From NCBI RefSeq assembly GCF_027923405.1, contig NZ_BQYI01000001.1, positions 176,001-240,000 of the forward strand: a DNA stretch of 64,000 nucleotides, in the 5' to 3' direction. Numbering within the stretch: position 1 is the stretch's first letter; each line of letters opens with the position of its first letter. A program made the position numbers and the translations under genes. Below, piece after piece: positions 41,107 to 49,256 of the stretch. Source of the DNA: Paenibacillus sp. YYML68. GTDB taxonomy: Bacteria > Bacillota > Bacilli > Paenibacillales > NBRC-103111. Under the pieces are notes generated by a model. The model saw nothing but the letters and a program-made list of their open reading frames with translations, made no database searches and was not told where the DNA came from.

Positions 41107-42282
41107 TTATTGTGGCTTACGCTGCTCCTTCCTCTTACCGCCGCCCCGCAGCAAGCGTAGACCGCCGCCGATCATGAGCAGCGAGACGAGAAGCAGCTGG
41201 AAGTAGCCGTCGTACCATCTGATAATCCGATTGGACAAATGCTCGTTGATCAGGAGTCCCAGCGAACGTATCAGCACTTGATCGACTAAATAATAGAGCC
41301 CGAGTGCAAACAGCCCCCAGCCTATCCACCGCTTGCGATGCACCAGCTCTTCGACCAGCGGCTCATCCTTCAGCGGCTCCTTCCCGGCCTTGGCAATGAA
41401 CTGTAACGAATCGAAGAAGCTATAGAACCATAAGAGCGGAATGAGAAACAAGAACAACGACAATCTCAGCGCATCCGTCAAGTACACCGTTAGTAGAAAC
41501 GCTGCCATGAGCTGAAAGCCTCTCTTCTGCAAACCGAGATACATATGACCAGCGCCCGGGAACATGGAGAGGAGCACAGCGAGCATCTTATTCAACCCTC
41601 TGCCTTCTTGCCCATGCTGGAAATCCTCGAACACGGTACGGTCTACCAGCACCTCGCCGCGAGCCCTCTTGTTCGCCTGCTGCTGGTAATCAAACAGGCT
41701 GTATACCCAGATGAATGGTAGTCCGATTAACAGGAGCAGGAAGTCGTCTTCGAGAGCCATGGCGGTCATGAAGAACGCGAGTATGCCAAGGCCGAAGAAG
41801 AGGGCAACGAAGCCGAGTCCCCGCTGCATCAGCCCTAGCTGAAAGTGTCCGAGTCCGGGAATGAACGCAGCCATCAGGCTAAACGTGCGGTCTCTCTCCG
41901 CGGTAGCTGGATACATCTCTTCATGCCCAGCTCCATTCGAATTTATCCCGCCCTCCATAGACGGTCGTTGTCCCGCTCCGACCTGCCCTGCAGCACTGCT
42001 AGCGTGCTGCCCCCCGCTGCGATCACCTCGTCCAGCATCCCGCGTCGTCCGCTTGACGATGCTGAACATGCTGCCCAGCCAGATGAATAAAGCAAAGGCC
42101 AGCAGTACGATGGCTTCTCGCTCATAATACGCATACGAAGCAAACAACCCTACCCCCAGCACAAGCGATCCGAAGAAAGCCCCCGACAGGAACAGTCCCA
42201 TCTTCCAACGTCCCATGTAGATATGCCCGAGTCCCGGAATTATCGAAAGCATAAACGCTGTAGCTTGATTTCTCTCGATCAT
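41107..42282 (-). CDS. Polytopic membrane protein with three internal repeats
   Basis: I do not recognise the family. The 391 residues contain about ten hydrophobic segments and three repeats of one motif: LSIIPGLGHIYMGRWKMG, AAFIPGLGHFQLGLMQRG and LSMFPGAGHMYLGLQKRG, each at the N-terminal side of a membrane pair. This PGxGHxY-L-G-x-x-KRG motif recalls TM2-like hairpins. Between them are soluble loops of low complexity. The start overlaps the anti-sigma stop as ATGA, so it is coupled to the sigma/anti-sigma pair and may be their regulated output or part of the signalling. A weak inverted repeat (GCCACGA/TCGTGGC) lies between it and tadA, at 41044-41088. Confidence 0.75.
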   Translation of the reverse strand: MIERNQATAFMLSIIPGLGHIYMGRWKMGLFLSGAFFGSLVLGVGLFASYAYYEREAIVLLAFALFIWLGSMFSIVKRTTRDAGRGDRSGGQHASSAAGQVGAGQRPSMEGGINSNGAGHEEMYPATAERDRTFSLMAAFIPGLGHFQLGLMQRGLGFVALFFGLGILAFFMTAMALEDDFLLLLIGLPFIWVYSLFDYQQQANKRARGEVLVDRTVFEDFQHGQEGRGLNKMLAVLLSMFPGAGHMYLGLQKRGFQLMAAFLLTVYLTDALRLSLFLFLIPLLWFYSFFDSLQFIAKAGKEPLKDEPLVEELVHRKRWIGWGLFALGLYYLVDQVLIRSLGLLINEHLSNRIIRWYDGYFQLLLVSLLMIGGGLRLLRGGGKRKEQRKPQ

Positions 42283-42803
42283 CTCAATTCCCTCTCTCCC
42301 TTATCGATGTACAGTATTTGCTCGATCAGCCCTCTGGTGCGGTTCACCAGCTGCTCGGAGACGGATACATCGCGCTGCCTTGCATCCCCCTGCTGCTGCA
42401 CCCGCTGCTCCAGCGCATCTGCGGTCTGTACGAATGCTTCGAACACACCCGAGCTCATCAGAACGATCGTGAGCACACAAGCCGCCGTATATTGAAAGAA
42501 CGGATGCTGCCACCAATCCCGGAAGCGATTCCTTGGCCTAAGCGCCTCTGCCTCCTGCAGCGAAGCTTCTTCCTTATCGATAATCAGGCTGGACCGGTAC
42601 TCCTCATGAGCGGTCATCGCGGCCCGACGTAGAGCATTCATATCCGGTGCTGGCCAATAGGCAGCCTCTATCTCCACCGAACGCATGTACAGCTCCAAAC
42701 AGCTATCGCAAACGGCCAGATGCTCCTCCCATAAGGCTCGCTCCCGCTCCGGCAGCGTCCCCTTTACATACCGCATCCATAGCGCCTCTGATCCATGACT
42801 CAT
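42279..42803 (-). CDS. Membrane-anchored zinc-finger anti-sigma factor
   Basis: The protein has an N-terminal ZAS-type domain with the HxxxCxxC pattern (EEHLAVCDSCLELY) in the first 40 residues. A charged linker follows, then one membrane helix (YTAACVLTIVLMSSGVF) and a short exterior part. This is the architecture of ECF anti-sigma factors. The ATG at 42803 is preceded by GGAGG and overlaps the sigma stop as ATGA. It should hold the sigma factor at the membrane until a signal inactivates it. Confidence 0.87.
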   Translation of the reverse strand: MSHGSEALWMRYVKGTLPERERALWEEHLAVCDSCLELYMRSVEIEAAYWPAPDMNALRRAAMTAHEEYRSSLIIDKEEASLQEAEALRPRNRFRDWWQHPFFQYTAACVLTIVLMSSGVFEAFVQTADALEQRVQQQGDARQRDVSVSEQLVNRTRGLIEQILYIDKGERELR

Positions 42804-43333
42804 TCCCGGTCCCTCCTCCATGCTTTCCTCAGCAGCTGCTTTGCGCGATACAGCTTCGATTCCACCGTACGCAGCGGCATCTGCTGCTCCTCGGCAATCT
42901 CCTTCTGCGACTTCTCCTCCATATAGTACGCGTAGACGACATCCCTATAGTGCTGCGGCAACTTATCGACGCAGCGATGTACGTGCTCATGCTTCTCCTT
43001 GCTCAGAATCGACGTCTCTACGTCATTGTAGACCGACCCGCTGGTTGCTTCTATTCTACCTTCAAGCGGCTCCCATTCAGCGGTCAGCTGCTCCCTCTTC
43101 CGCTCCATCGCTCGCTTATAATCAATAGCTCGATTCACAGCGATGCGGGTAATCCAGGCCTTGAAGCCTTGATACCGGTATTGGGGGAGGGACGAGATGA
43201 TTGTCATCAGCACTTCCTGCGTCACGTCCTCCGCATCCTTGCTTGAACGCAGCACGCCATAGACCGCTTGATAGAGATATGCCCCATAGCCGTCCACCAG
43301 CTCCTGGAACGCCTGCCGATCTCCGCCCTGCAT
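42800..43333 (-). CDS. ECF RNA polymerase sigma factor
   Basis: Sigma region 2 reads AFQELVDGYGAYLYQAVYG then KDAEDVTQEVLMTI; region 4 reads HYRDVVYAYYMEEKSQKEIAEEQQ, here cited by RDVVYAYYMEEKSQKEIA, with RTVESKLYRAKQLL as the recognition helix. It is 177 residues from the ATG at 43333. The family's usual N-terminus (acidic helix before IxxGDxxAF) continues upstream as SSSEEAWITR in frame, but only an ATT at 43369, seven bases after GGAGG, is available to start it. It is coupled to its anti-sigma factor. Confidence 0.9.
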   Translation of the reverse strand: MQGGDRQAFQELVDGYGAYLYQAVYGVLRSSKDAEDVTQEVLMTIISSLPQYRYQGFKAWITRIAVNRAIDYKRAMERKREQLTAEWEPLEGRIEATSGSVYNDVETSILSKEKHEHVHRCVDKLPQHYRDVVYAYYMEEKSQKEIAEEQQMPLRTVESKLYRAKQLLRKAWRRDRE

Positions 43334-43376
43334 GCGGGTAATCCACGCCTCCTCCGAACTACTAATGTCTCTCCCT

Positions 43377-43696
43377 CCCCCCCTGGAATAACCAAATCCG
43401 TGCTATCGGATTTGGTTATGGCAAGCCTCGAATTTGGCATGGCCAAATTGAGGGCCTACCTCGTCTCTCATCGGCCCCCCTGGAATAACCAAATCCGTGC
43501 CATCGGATTTGGTTATGGCAAGCCTCGAATTTGGCATGGCCAAATTGAGGGCCTACCTCGACTCTCATCGGAACCCCTGGAATAACCAAATCCGTGCCAT
43601 CGGATTTGGTTATGGCAAGCCTCGAATTTGGCATGGCCAAATTGAGGGCCTACCTCGACTCTCATCGGAACCCCCCTGGAATAACCAATTCCGAGC
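43377..43696. repeat. 97-bp tandem repeat, three and a fifth copies
   Basis: Units start at 43384, 43481 and 43578, with a partial unit from 43677. Each has two hairpins: ACCAAATCCG/CGGATTTGGT (loop of six) and AATTTGGC/GCCAAATT (loop of three), then a common tail with GAGGGCCTACCTCG. The first three copies differ by only a few substitutions. The block is directly upstream of the ECF sigma gene, after the antiporter terminator. The short open frames within it are repetitive and not coding. Confidence 0.92.
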
Positions 43697-43761
43697 TCCA
43701 CCTATTCCTATAGACGCTGCTGCCACGCTTAAGTACTGCAATGATCCTGCATGTTCTACAC

Positions 43762-43814
43762 AAAAAAACTCGCCGGTCCCAAGCCTGCAGCCATGCAAGC
43801 TTCAAACCGACGAG
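43762..43814 (-). terminator. Terminator after the antiporter gene
   Basis: The stem CTCGTCGGT/ACCGGCGAG with a long loop is followed on the minus strand by TTTTTTTG, about 24 bases after the antiporter stop. Confidence 0.8.
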
Positions 43815-43837
43815 TATAAGGGAGTTCCAATGAGCTC

Positions 43838-45679
43838 TTACTTCAGCTTCTTCTTGAACGCCTGAATCTGCTCCGCCTGTCCGCTGACGAGCAGACGGTC
43901 TCCGCGGCGAATGAGCGTATTACCATGCGGAATGAGGAACGACTCTCCGCGATAGACGCGAAGTATAAGCAGGTCCGCAAGGAGCGGCAGCTTCCTCAGA
44001 AGCACCTCATCGTAAGCCGGATTGTCGACAACGATCTCACGCATCGAATCCGCATGCTCGGAGATGAGCTTAAGCGCGCTCGGATGCTCGATGAAGGCTC
44101 GCAGTACGGTGCTGGCCGCGTACAGCGTGGAGAATACGGTAAACCCTTCCTCCTGAATCGTACGCTGCAGCTGCGGGTCCTCGACGCGCACGATGAGACG
44201 CTTGCCCGTCTCGTCCTTCAAGCTGCGGGCGATCCGAATATTAATCGAATCATCCATCGTCGCCAGCACAATAATGTCAGCCTGGAACGCCCCCTCCTGG
44301 GTCAGCTCCTGCTCGGACAGGTTAGACAACAGCCTTAAGCTTTCCTTGCGAAGCCCAGACTCCCCATCCATCTGCGATTCGAGTCCACTCGTCGTGAACA
44401 GTCTCACCTCGAAGTCCGACTCCCGGCTCAGCTCCTGAGCTACCGTGATCGAGATATGGTTAGCCCCGATAATCGACACCGCTGGCCGCTTCGGCTCCTC
44501 CTGCGGAATCAGCTTATTGAAGATAACCGGGAACACGAGGCAGCTGAGCACTGCCACGACGATCAACGAGCCGTGAATCGCCTCGTCGATGATGCCAAGC
44601 TCCAGCGCGAGCGTAGACGCCGCAATGACCAAGCTCAGCGTAGAGGACAGCAGCACCCCGGAGCCGATGACCTGCTTCCAAGGATACCAGCGCTTGAGGA
44701 CGAGCATCGGCACCATTTTGGACAAGAAGATGAAGAAGAGCAGCAGCGGTATTAAGAGCAGTACCTTCGAATCGCTGAAGACGTGGCCGAGCTCCAGATT
44801 GACCCCAACCATGACGAAGAAGATTGGAATCAGGAAGCCGTAGCCGAACGATTCGAGCTGATGAACGAATTCCTTCTTCGGCATTAAGAGCGAGACGACG
44901 ACGCCAGCCATGAAGGCGCCCAGTATGTTCTCCGCACCCAGCGACTCTGACAGGAAGACGAACACGAGAATGAGCGTGAAGATTGCTCTTGTACCAAATT
45001 GAATCGTGCCTTGGCTGAGGGCGTCGAACCACTTTTTCGATGTAAATCGGCGAATCAATAGGTAGATAATGTAAATTAATACGAAGAACAGTAACAAGAG
45101 CCCCATCTTCGTCAAATTTCGCGACAACCAGCTGACGTAGAACGCGAGGAAGATCATCGTCACGAAGTCCGCCAGCACTGTAATGAGCAGCAGCGTCTGT
45201 CCTAAAGGCTGGTTCAGCAGCCCCTTCTCCTTCAGAACCGGGACGACGACGCCGAGTGAAATCGTACCGATAATGAGCGTCATCAAAAATACGCGGTCTA
45301 CAAGCCCCATCATGCTCAATACGAGCGACAGCAGCCCGGAGACGACGAATATTCCGATGAATATAATGACCGCTGTGCTGAATGGCTTCATTCCTCCGGC
45401 TGACGACGAATCGGTCTTACCCTTGAATGCGGAGAAGTCGATCTCAAGACCGCTCAAGAACATCAGATAAATAAATCCAAGCAAAGACAGCAGATGAAGC
45501 CATGGATCGTCACCGACGAGGTTTAACCCGCTTTTACCAATGAGCAAGCCGACCGCAATCTCAACGACGACAACGGGAAGCAAGCGCAGCTTGAGATGGT
45601 ACAGCACCATCGGGACTAAGAAGGACACCAATACGACGAGAATTAAGCTTGTAATTGAACCAGATTCTGCATGCTCCAT
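43838..45679 (-). CDS. CPA2-family cation:proton antiporter with TrkA-N and TrkA-C domains
   Basis: About 13 membrane helices fill residues 10-390, including the LSGLEIDFSAFKG and GVVVPVLKEKG segments of the KefB/NhaS class; an acidic residue in the middle (ILLLITVLADFVTM) fits the ion site. A RCK-type Rossmann domain (SIIGANHISITVAQEL) and a TrkA-C domain (GNTLIRRGDRLLVSGQ) at the end suggest control by a nucleotide or ion. It probably exports K+ or Na+ for protons. It is a single-gene unit with a terminator. Confidence 0.88.
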   Translation of the reverse strand: MEHAESGSITSLILVVLVSFLVPMVLYHLKLRLLPVVVVEIAVGLLIGKSGLNLVGDDPWLHLLSLLGFIYLMFLSGLEIDFSAFKGKTDSSSAGGMKPFSTAVIIFIGIFVVSGLLSLVLSMMGLVDRVFLMTLIIGTISLGVVVPVLKEKGLLNQPLGQTLLLITVLADFVTMIFLAFYVSWLSRNLTKMGLLLLFFVLIYIIYLLIRRFTSKKWFDALSQGTIQFGTRAIFTLILVFVFLSESLGAENILGAFMAGVVVSLLMPKKEFVHQLESFGYGFLIPIFFVMVGVNLELGHVFSDSKVLLLIPLLLFFIFLSKMVPMLVLKRWYPWKQVIGSGVLLSSTLSLVIAASTLALELGIIDEAIHGSLIVVAVLSCLVFPVIFNKLIPQEEPKRPAVSIIGANHISITVAQELSRESDFEVRLFTTSGLESQMDGESGLRKESLRLLSNLSEQELTQEGAFQADIIVLATMDDSINIRIARSLKDETGKRLIVRVEDPQLQRTIQEEGFTVFSTLYAASTVLRAFIEHPSALKLISEHADSMREIVVDNPAYDEVLLRKLPLLADLLILRVYRGESFLIPHGNTLIRRGDRLLVSGQAEQIQAFKKKLK

Positions 45680-45811
45680 ATCATCTCACCTCCAGCTTGT
45701 GTATTTTTCCCCATTTTACGAAATTATGTTCATTCGATGCAATCTTGCATGTTATCGCTTTTCGCGCGAACTTATCCTGTGCTATAATCAATCTGCTGTG
45801 AATCTTCACCA

Positions 45812-45884
45812 GTCCCCGTAGCTCAACAGGATAGAGCAGTCCTCTCCTAAAGGACAGATAGTGGTTCGAGTCCTCTCGGGGACG
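45812..45884 (+). tRNA. tRNA-Arg (CCU)
   Basis: The 73-base cloverleaf has the acceptor stem GTCCCCG/CGGGGAC, a D-arm (AGCTC ... GAGC), the anticodon loop CTCCTAA with CCT, and GTGGTTCGAGTC as T-arm. CCA is not encoded. A TATAAT lies 24 bases upstream at 45783. It is on the plus strand, against its neighbours. Confidence 0.95.
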
Positions 45885-45938
45885 TCCTATGTATAAGCTT
45901 GGCCTCGCTATCGCACAATACGATTGAGGTGATAAGCG

Positions 45939-46103
45939 ATGAATCGCAACCAGAAGCAAGACCAGACCGAAAAAATTTATGTATTTAACAACGAAGGCAT
46001 CAATGATGTGAAGGAAGATGCTACAGGAGCGAGCGAAGCTTCGAGCAGCAGCGTACAGCAACCGAACTCCAAGAGCTCTGCGTCCCGGCAACGTCAAAAT
46101 TAA
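45939..46103 (+). CDS. Small hydrophilic protein of unknown function
   Basis: A 54-residue protein, MNRNQKQDQTEKIYVFNNEG at its start, with Gln/Ser/Asn-rich low complexity and a basic end. GAGGTGATAAGCG precedes its ATG, and a terminator follows closely, so it is probably expressed. It is similar in composition to small spore or coat-associated proteins, but I cannot name it. Confidence 0.65.
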   Translation: MNRNQKQDQTEKIYVFNNEGINDVKEDATGASEASSSSVQQPNSKSSASRQRQN

Positions 46104-46113
46104 AAAGCCCGCC

Positions 46114-46155
46114 AAGCCTGTATCCTCCGTACGTAGACCGGATACAGGCTTTTTG
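46114..46155. terminator. Bidirectional terminator between the small gene and map
   Basis: AAGCCTGTATCC pairs with GGATACAGGCTT. TTTTTG follows on the plus strand and TTGGCGGGC on the other side, so the plus-strand gene is the main user; map ends 36 bases to the right. Confidence 0.8.
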
Positions 46156-46190
46156 ATATGCGGCTTACCGCAGCGCTTCCCCCGAATCTC

Positions 46191-46940
46191 TTACTCAGGT
46201 CTGGTCAGCACCCACGGTCCGTCCGCTGTAATCGCAACCGTATGCTCGAACTGTGCTGACAAGCTGCCATCCATCGTCTTCGCCGTCCATCCGTCGAAAT
46301 CAATGAACATGTCGAACTTACCTGCGTTGATCATCGGCTCGATTGTGAATACCATTCCTTCCTGTAGACGGAAGCCGCGGCCCGGCTTGCCTGCATGTGG
46401 GTAGTTCGGCTCCTCGTGCATCGAACGGCCGATGCCATGTGCGACAAGGTCACGAACGACAGAGAACCCGGCGTCCTCGGCATGCTTCTGAATGGCATGC
46501 ACGACGTCTCCAATCCGATTTCCGACCACAGCCTGCTTGATCGCGAGCTCCAGACATTCCCTCGTTACCTTCACCAGACGCTCTGCCAGCGGTGAGATAC
46601 GGCCAACAGCGTACGTTTCGCACGTGTCGGCACACCAGCCGTTGTAGCGGCAGACGATATCGATCTTCACGATATCCCCCTCCTGCAGAGGCTCTCGATT
46701 CGGAAACCCGTGTGCGATCACATCGTTGACGGAGGCACAGGTGGCCGCCGGGAACCCTTTGAAGCCCTTCGTTACCTGCTCCGCCCCATGCTTCGTTATG
46801 TAAGCCTCAGCGAAGTCGTTAATTTCCATTGTCGTAATTCCAGGACGAATCATCTTCGCTATTTCTTTATGGCAGTTTGCAAGTATAATTCCGGCCTTGC
46901 GCATTGCCATCATGTCTTCCTTTGATTTTAGAATGACCAC
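46191..46940 (-). CDS. map: Methionine aminopeptidase, type I
   Basis: The enzyme removes N-terminal Met. Metal ligands are visible in order: NDVIAHGFPN (His), KIDIVCRYNGWCADT (two Asp), GHGIGRSMHEEP-like VAHGIGRSMHEEPN (His), VFTIEPMI (Glu) and AQFEHTVAI (Glu). The length of 249 residues is normal, and the GTG start follows AAAGGGG. HGFPN and WCADT replace the more common HGIPS and HGD-type residues, so it may be the second, YflG-like paralogue. The IS element starts 105 bases upstream and could affect its promoter. Confidence 0.9.
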   Translation of the reverse strand: MVILKSKEDMMAMRKAGIILANCHKEIAKMIRPGITTMEINDFAEAYITKHGAEQVTKGFKGFPAATCASVNDVIAHGFPNREPLQEGDIVKIDIVCRYNGWCADTCETYAVGRISPLAERLVKVTRECLELAIKQAVVGNRIGDVVHAIQKHAEDAGFSVVRDLVAHGIGRSMHEEPNYPHAGKPGRGFRLQEGMVFTIEPMINAGKFDMFIDFDGWTAKTMDGSLSAQFEHTVAITADGPWVLTRPE

Positions 46941-47035
46941 TGTTGTTCCCCTTTTCTATAGAGTTTCTTTATTGTACGCTATTTTACACCAAAATGACCA
47001 CTTACACGGAACGTCATTTCAACCGAATAATTGAT

Positions 47036-48527
47036 AAAAAACTTCAGTAGCGTTGCATAAAAACTAACACGCGAACAGATTGGACAAATTGTGCTATTAT
47101 TGTAATAAATAGGTCGTACTCTGTAACAAAAAACTCCTAAAATTAGGGTAACAGGTAGCCCTGTCCAAATCCCTAACTTAGGAGATACGCATGGACAAGG
47201 ATACACTATTTTCTGCATTTGGTAAATGGGTTGCACCAATAAATCCAAACATCATCCCGAATTGGCAAAGCACGACTACGCTCGACCGTTATGTGAAAAA
47301 GCTCGACACCTTAGTCTTTCTGTACATCTTCATCGAAGCACAGTTAGAGAAGCGAAAGGGTCTTCGTTCCATCATGCGAAAGCTGGAGCACGACGAGGAA
47401 TTTCAAAAGCAACTCGGCATTGCTTCGATCAGTGCATCCCAGTTGTCCCGTAAAAATAATCAACTGGACCCAGAAGTACTTCAAGCCATCCTTTGTAATC
47501 TCATTACACAGTTGCATCGAGATGCTAGGCCGATATCAGGGCGCATCGGAACGGTCAAGATTATAGACTCTTCTACGATCAGCGTTTGCCTACAGCGGTA
47601 TAAATGGGCGACTTTCCGAAAAACGAAAGCAGGCGTGAAACTGCACCTGCGAGTGGCATTTGCTGACCCCGACCATGTTTATCCGGATAAGGCAGTGGTT
47701 ACGCCTGCAAGGCCCGCAGACCGCAGCCAAATGGACGTCCTGATCGATGAGTCGGACGTCACGTATCTGATGGACCGCGGGTATCTGGACTACGGCAAAT
47801 ACGACAGTTACTGCGAGCGTGGCATTCGATTCGTATCACGATTAAAGGACAATGCTGTTGTCGAAGAAGTGGAAGAACTTTCGGTGAACACAGATTCAGA
47901 CATCATCCGCGATGTCAAAGTCGTGCTAGGCAAAGCTCACAAGCGCATGCAGCACCCCCTTCGTATGATCGTCACCACAGACGGTCGCGGTAATGAGGTC
48001 CGTATCATTACGAATCGGTTCGACCTGACGGCAGAAGAGCTTGGTGACCTGTATCGTAGCCGCTGGCAGATCGAGATGTTCTTCCGGTGGGTCAAGCAGA
48101 ACCTGAAGCTAACCTGTTTTTACGGTGACAGCGAGAACGCAGTGATGAATCAGATTTGGATCTGTTTAATTGCATACTGCTTGCTGCTGCTTATGAAGCT
48201 AGAACTGGGAACGAGTCGAACGTTAACGGAACTCATTGAGGCTTTGAAAGAACTCATGTGGCAACCGTGGCTGAGGATGGTCGCAGCAGTAGAGCGAAAA
48301 CCAAGTCGAACTTCGAGAGGGCGACAGAAGAAACAGAAAGACCAGTAAGTCGCCTAAGTCGAAAAAAACCAATCATCAACTTGAAAAGGATGAATATTAC
48401 AAATGGACAGCAACTGCCTGTTTCAGGGGTACCCCGTAAGTTTTTGGCCCTTGGAATTTGAAAACTAATTTCTGAATATTCCACCATTTTAGATGTCATG
48501 ATTTATGCAACGCTACTGAAAAAACTT
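47036..48527 (+). mobile_element. Complete IS4-family insertion sequence with target duplication
   Basis: The element spans 47045-48518 (1474 bp). Its ends are perfect 17-base inverted repeats, CAGTAGCGTTGCATAAA. The 9-base target duplication AAAAAACTT lies at 47036-47044 and 48519-48527. One intact transposase gene is inside. The termini and the 9-base duplication fit the IS4Sa-like part of the family. It lies between map and a small plus-strand gene. Confidence 0.95.
47191..48348 (+). CDS. IS4-family transposase
   Basis: A 385-residue DDE transposase. The triad is Asp126 (IIDSSTISV), Asp195 (YLMDRGYLD) and Glu295 inside the Y-(2)-R-(3)-E-(6)-K signature (YRSRWQIEMFFRWVK), which is diagnostic of the IS4 family. 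The N-terminal about 70 residues form a DUF4372-like DNA-binding part, and the C-terminus is basic. There is no frameshift or stop, so it may be active. The ATG follows GGAG. Confidence 0.95.
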   Translation: MDKDTLFSAFGKWVAPINPNIIPNWQSTTTLDRYVKKLDTLVFLYIFIEAQLEKRKGLRSIMRKLEHDEEFQKQLGIASISASQLSRKNNQLDPEVLQAILCNLITQLHRDARPISGRIGTVKIIDSSTISVCLQRYKWATFRKTKAGVKLHLRVAFADPDHVYPDKAVVTPARPADRSQMDVLIDESDVTYLMDRGYLDYGKYDSYCERGIRFVSRLKDNAVVEEVEELSVNTDSDIIRDVKVVLGKAHKRMQHPLRMIVTTDGRGNEVRIITNRFDLTAEELGDLYRSRWQIEMFFRWVKQNLKLTCFYGDSENAVMNQIWICLIAYCLLLLMKLELGTSRTLTELIEALKELMWQPWLRMVAAVERKPSRTSRGRQKKQKDQ

Positions 48528-48617
48528 ATTAAGTTTTGCTAAAACGTTCATTTTATTAATAACACATGGTAAAATAAGGAGTGAACTCGACATTTTCATA
48601 TTTCGGGGTGGGAACGG

Positions 48618-48797
48618 ATGCCGGCAAACACTTATTACATCATTTACGATGAGTTTTCAATTTCCATTTGCACGGTGCTGGATGATGTTTGTGATGCAAT
48701 TGCCGGTGGTGCTCAATTATACGGCTATACAGACGATGAAGCGATGGCTCAGCTGCTGCTGAAGGAATGCTTTCAGATTGTAGAGCGGAACAGCTAG
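48618..48797 (+). CDS. Small protein of unknown function
   Basis: A 59-residue protein starting MPANTYYIIYDEFSISICTV and ending KECFQIVERNS, acidic and without a membrane segment. GGGGTGGG stands before the ATG. It runs to a shared terminator. Its alternating strand-helix pattern looks like a compact domain. I do not recognise it. Confidence 0.6.
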   Translation: MPANTYYIIYDEFSISICTVLDDVCDAIAGGAQLYGYTDDEAMAQLLLKECFQIVERNS

Positions 48798-48843
48798 ACA
48801 GCTCCTACTTACCAGCCTCATGATTACACCTGGGATTCCTTGA

Positions 48844-48883
48844 CAAAAAAAGCCTCTTACCGAATCGGTAAGAGGCTTTTTTT
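48844..48883. terminator. Bidirectional terminator
   Basis: AGCCTCTTACCGA pairs with TCGGTAAGAGGCT, with A7 on the left and T7 on the right. It ends the plus-strand small gene and the minus-strand sspP-type gene. Confidence 0.92.
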
Positions 48884-48892
48884 CTTTCGATA

Positions 48893-49036
48893 TTAACCTT
48901 CTCCGTTATTATGACGGCTATGATTCTCATTCTTCACACGCTTAGAACCTGGCTTCGGGCCTGTACGTTGACGCTGCTCGTCTTGATTCTCTTGTCCGCT
49001 TGGCGGGTTAACTGGCTGTGGAATATCTTTTGGCAT
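48893..49036 (-). CDS. sspP: Small acid-soluble spore protein P (SspP/CotL family)
   Basis: A 47-residue, very hydrophilic protein. Its C-terminal GSKRVKNENHSRHNNGEG matches the family signature GSKKVKNRNHxRxxN. The start codon ATG is preceded by AGGAGGTGCC. SspP proteins are minor components of the spore core. A sigma-G-dependent promoter would be expected, but I cannot point to one. Confidence 0.8.
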   Translation of the reverse strand: MPKDIPQPVNPPSGQENQDEQRQRTGPKPGSKRVKNENHSRHNNGEG

Positions 49037-49059
49037 CGTCGGCACCTCCTCAAGTTCTA

Positions 49060-49245
49060 TTATTGTTTATCTAAGAGTGCAGATGGACGTGCATGCTTAT
49101 GGTCATGATTCAACGCATCCTGATGACGGTGATCATTCGTCTGCTGCTGAACCTGCTGAGCCTGATGGCTGTTAACGGCCACATGCTCCAGATCCTTGAC
49201 GACATTCTGAAGGTTTTTGTCCACATCGCTCTTATTCTTCGTCAT
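49060..49245 (-). CDS. Small hydrophilic protein of unknown function
   Basis: A 61-residue protein rich in Gln, His, Asp and Asn (HQAQQVQQQTNDHRHQDA). The ATG at 49245 has AGGGGGA nine bases before it. An upstream in-frame start at 49293 would overlap the next gene and is not used. The composition suggests a spore-associated or disordered protein. It lies in the same orientation as sspP. Confidence 0.6.
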   Translation of the reverse strand: MTKNKSDVDKNLQNVVKDLEHVAVNSHQAQQVQQQTNDHRHQDALNHDHKHARPSALLDKQ

Positions 49246-49256
49246 GGCGCTTCCCC

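Noticed and set aside
43377..43696. CRISPR array candidate
   Set aside because: Units are contiguous tandem copies of about 97 bp without unique spacers, and no cas gene is present.
43222..43798. Several repetitive small frames beginning MAMPNSRLAITKSD
   Set aside because: They are translations of the 97-bp tandem repeat, have no ribosome sites and overlap one another.
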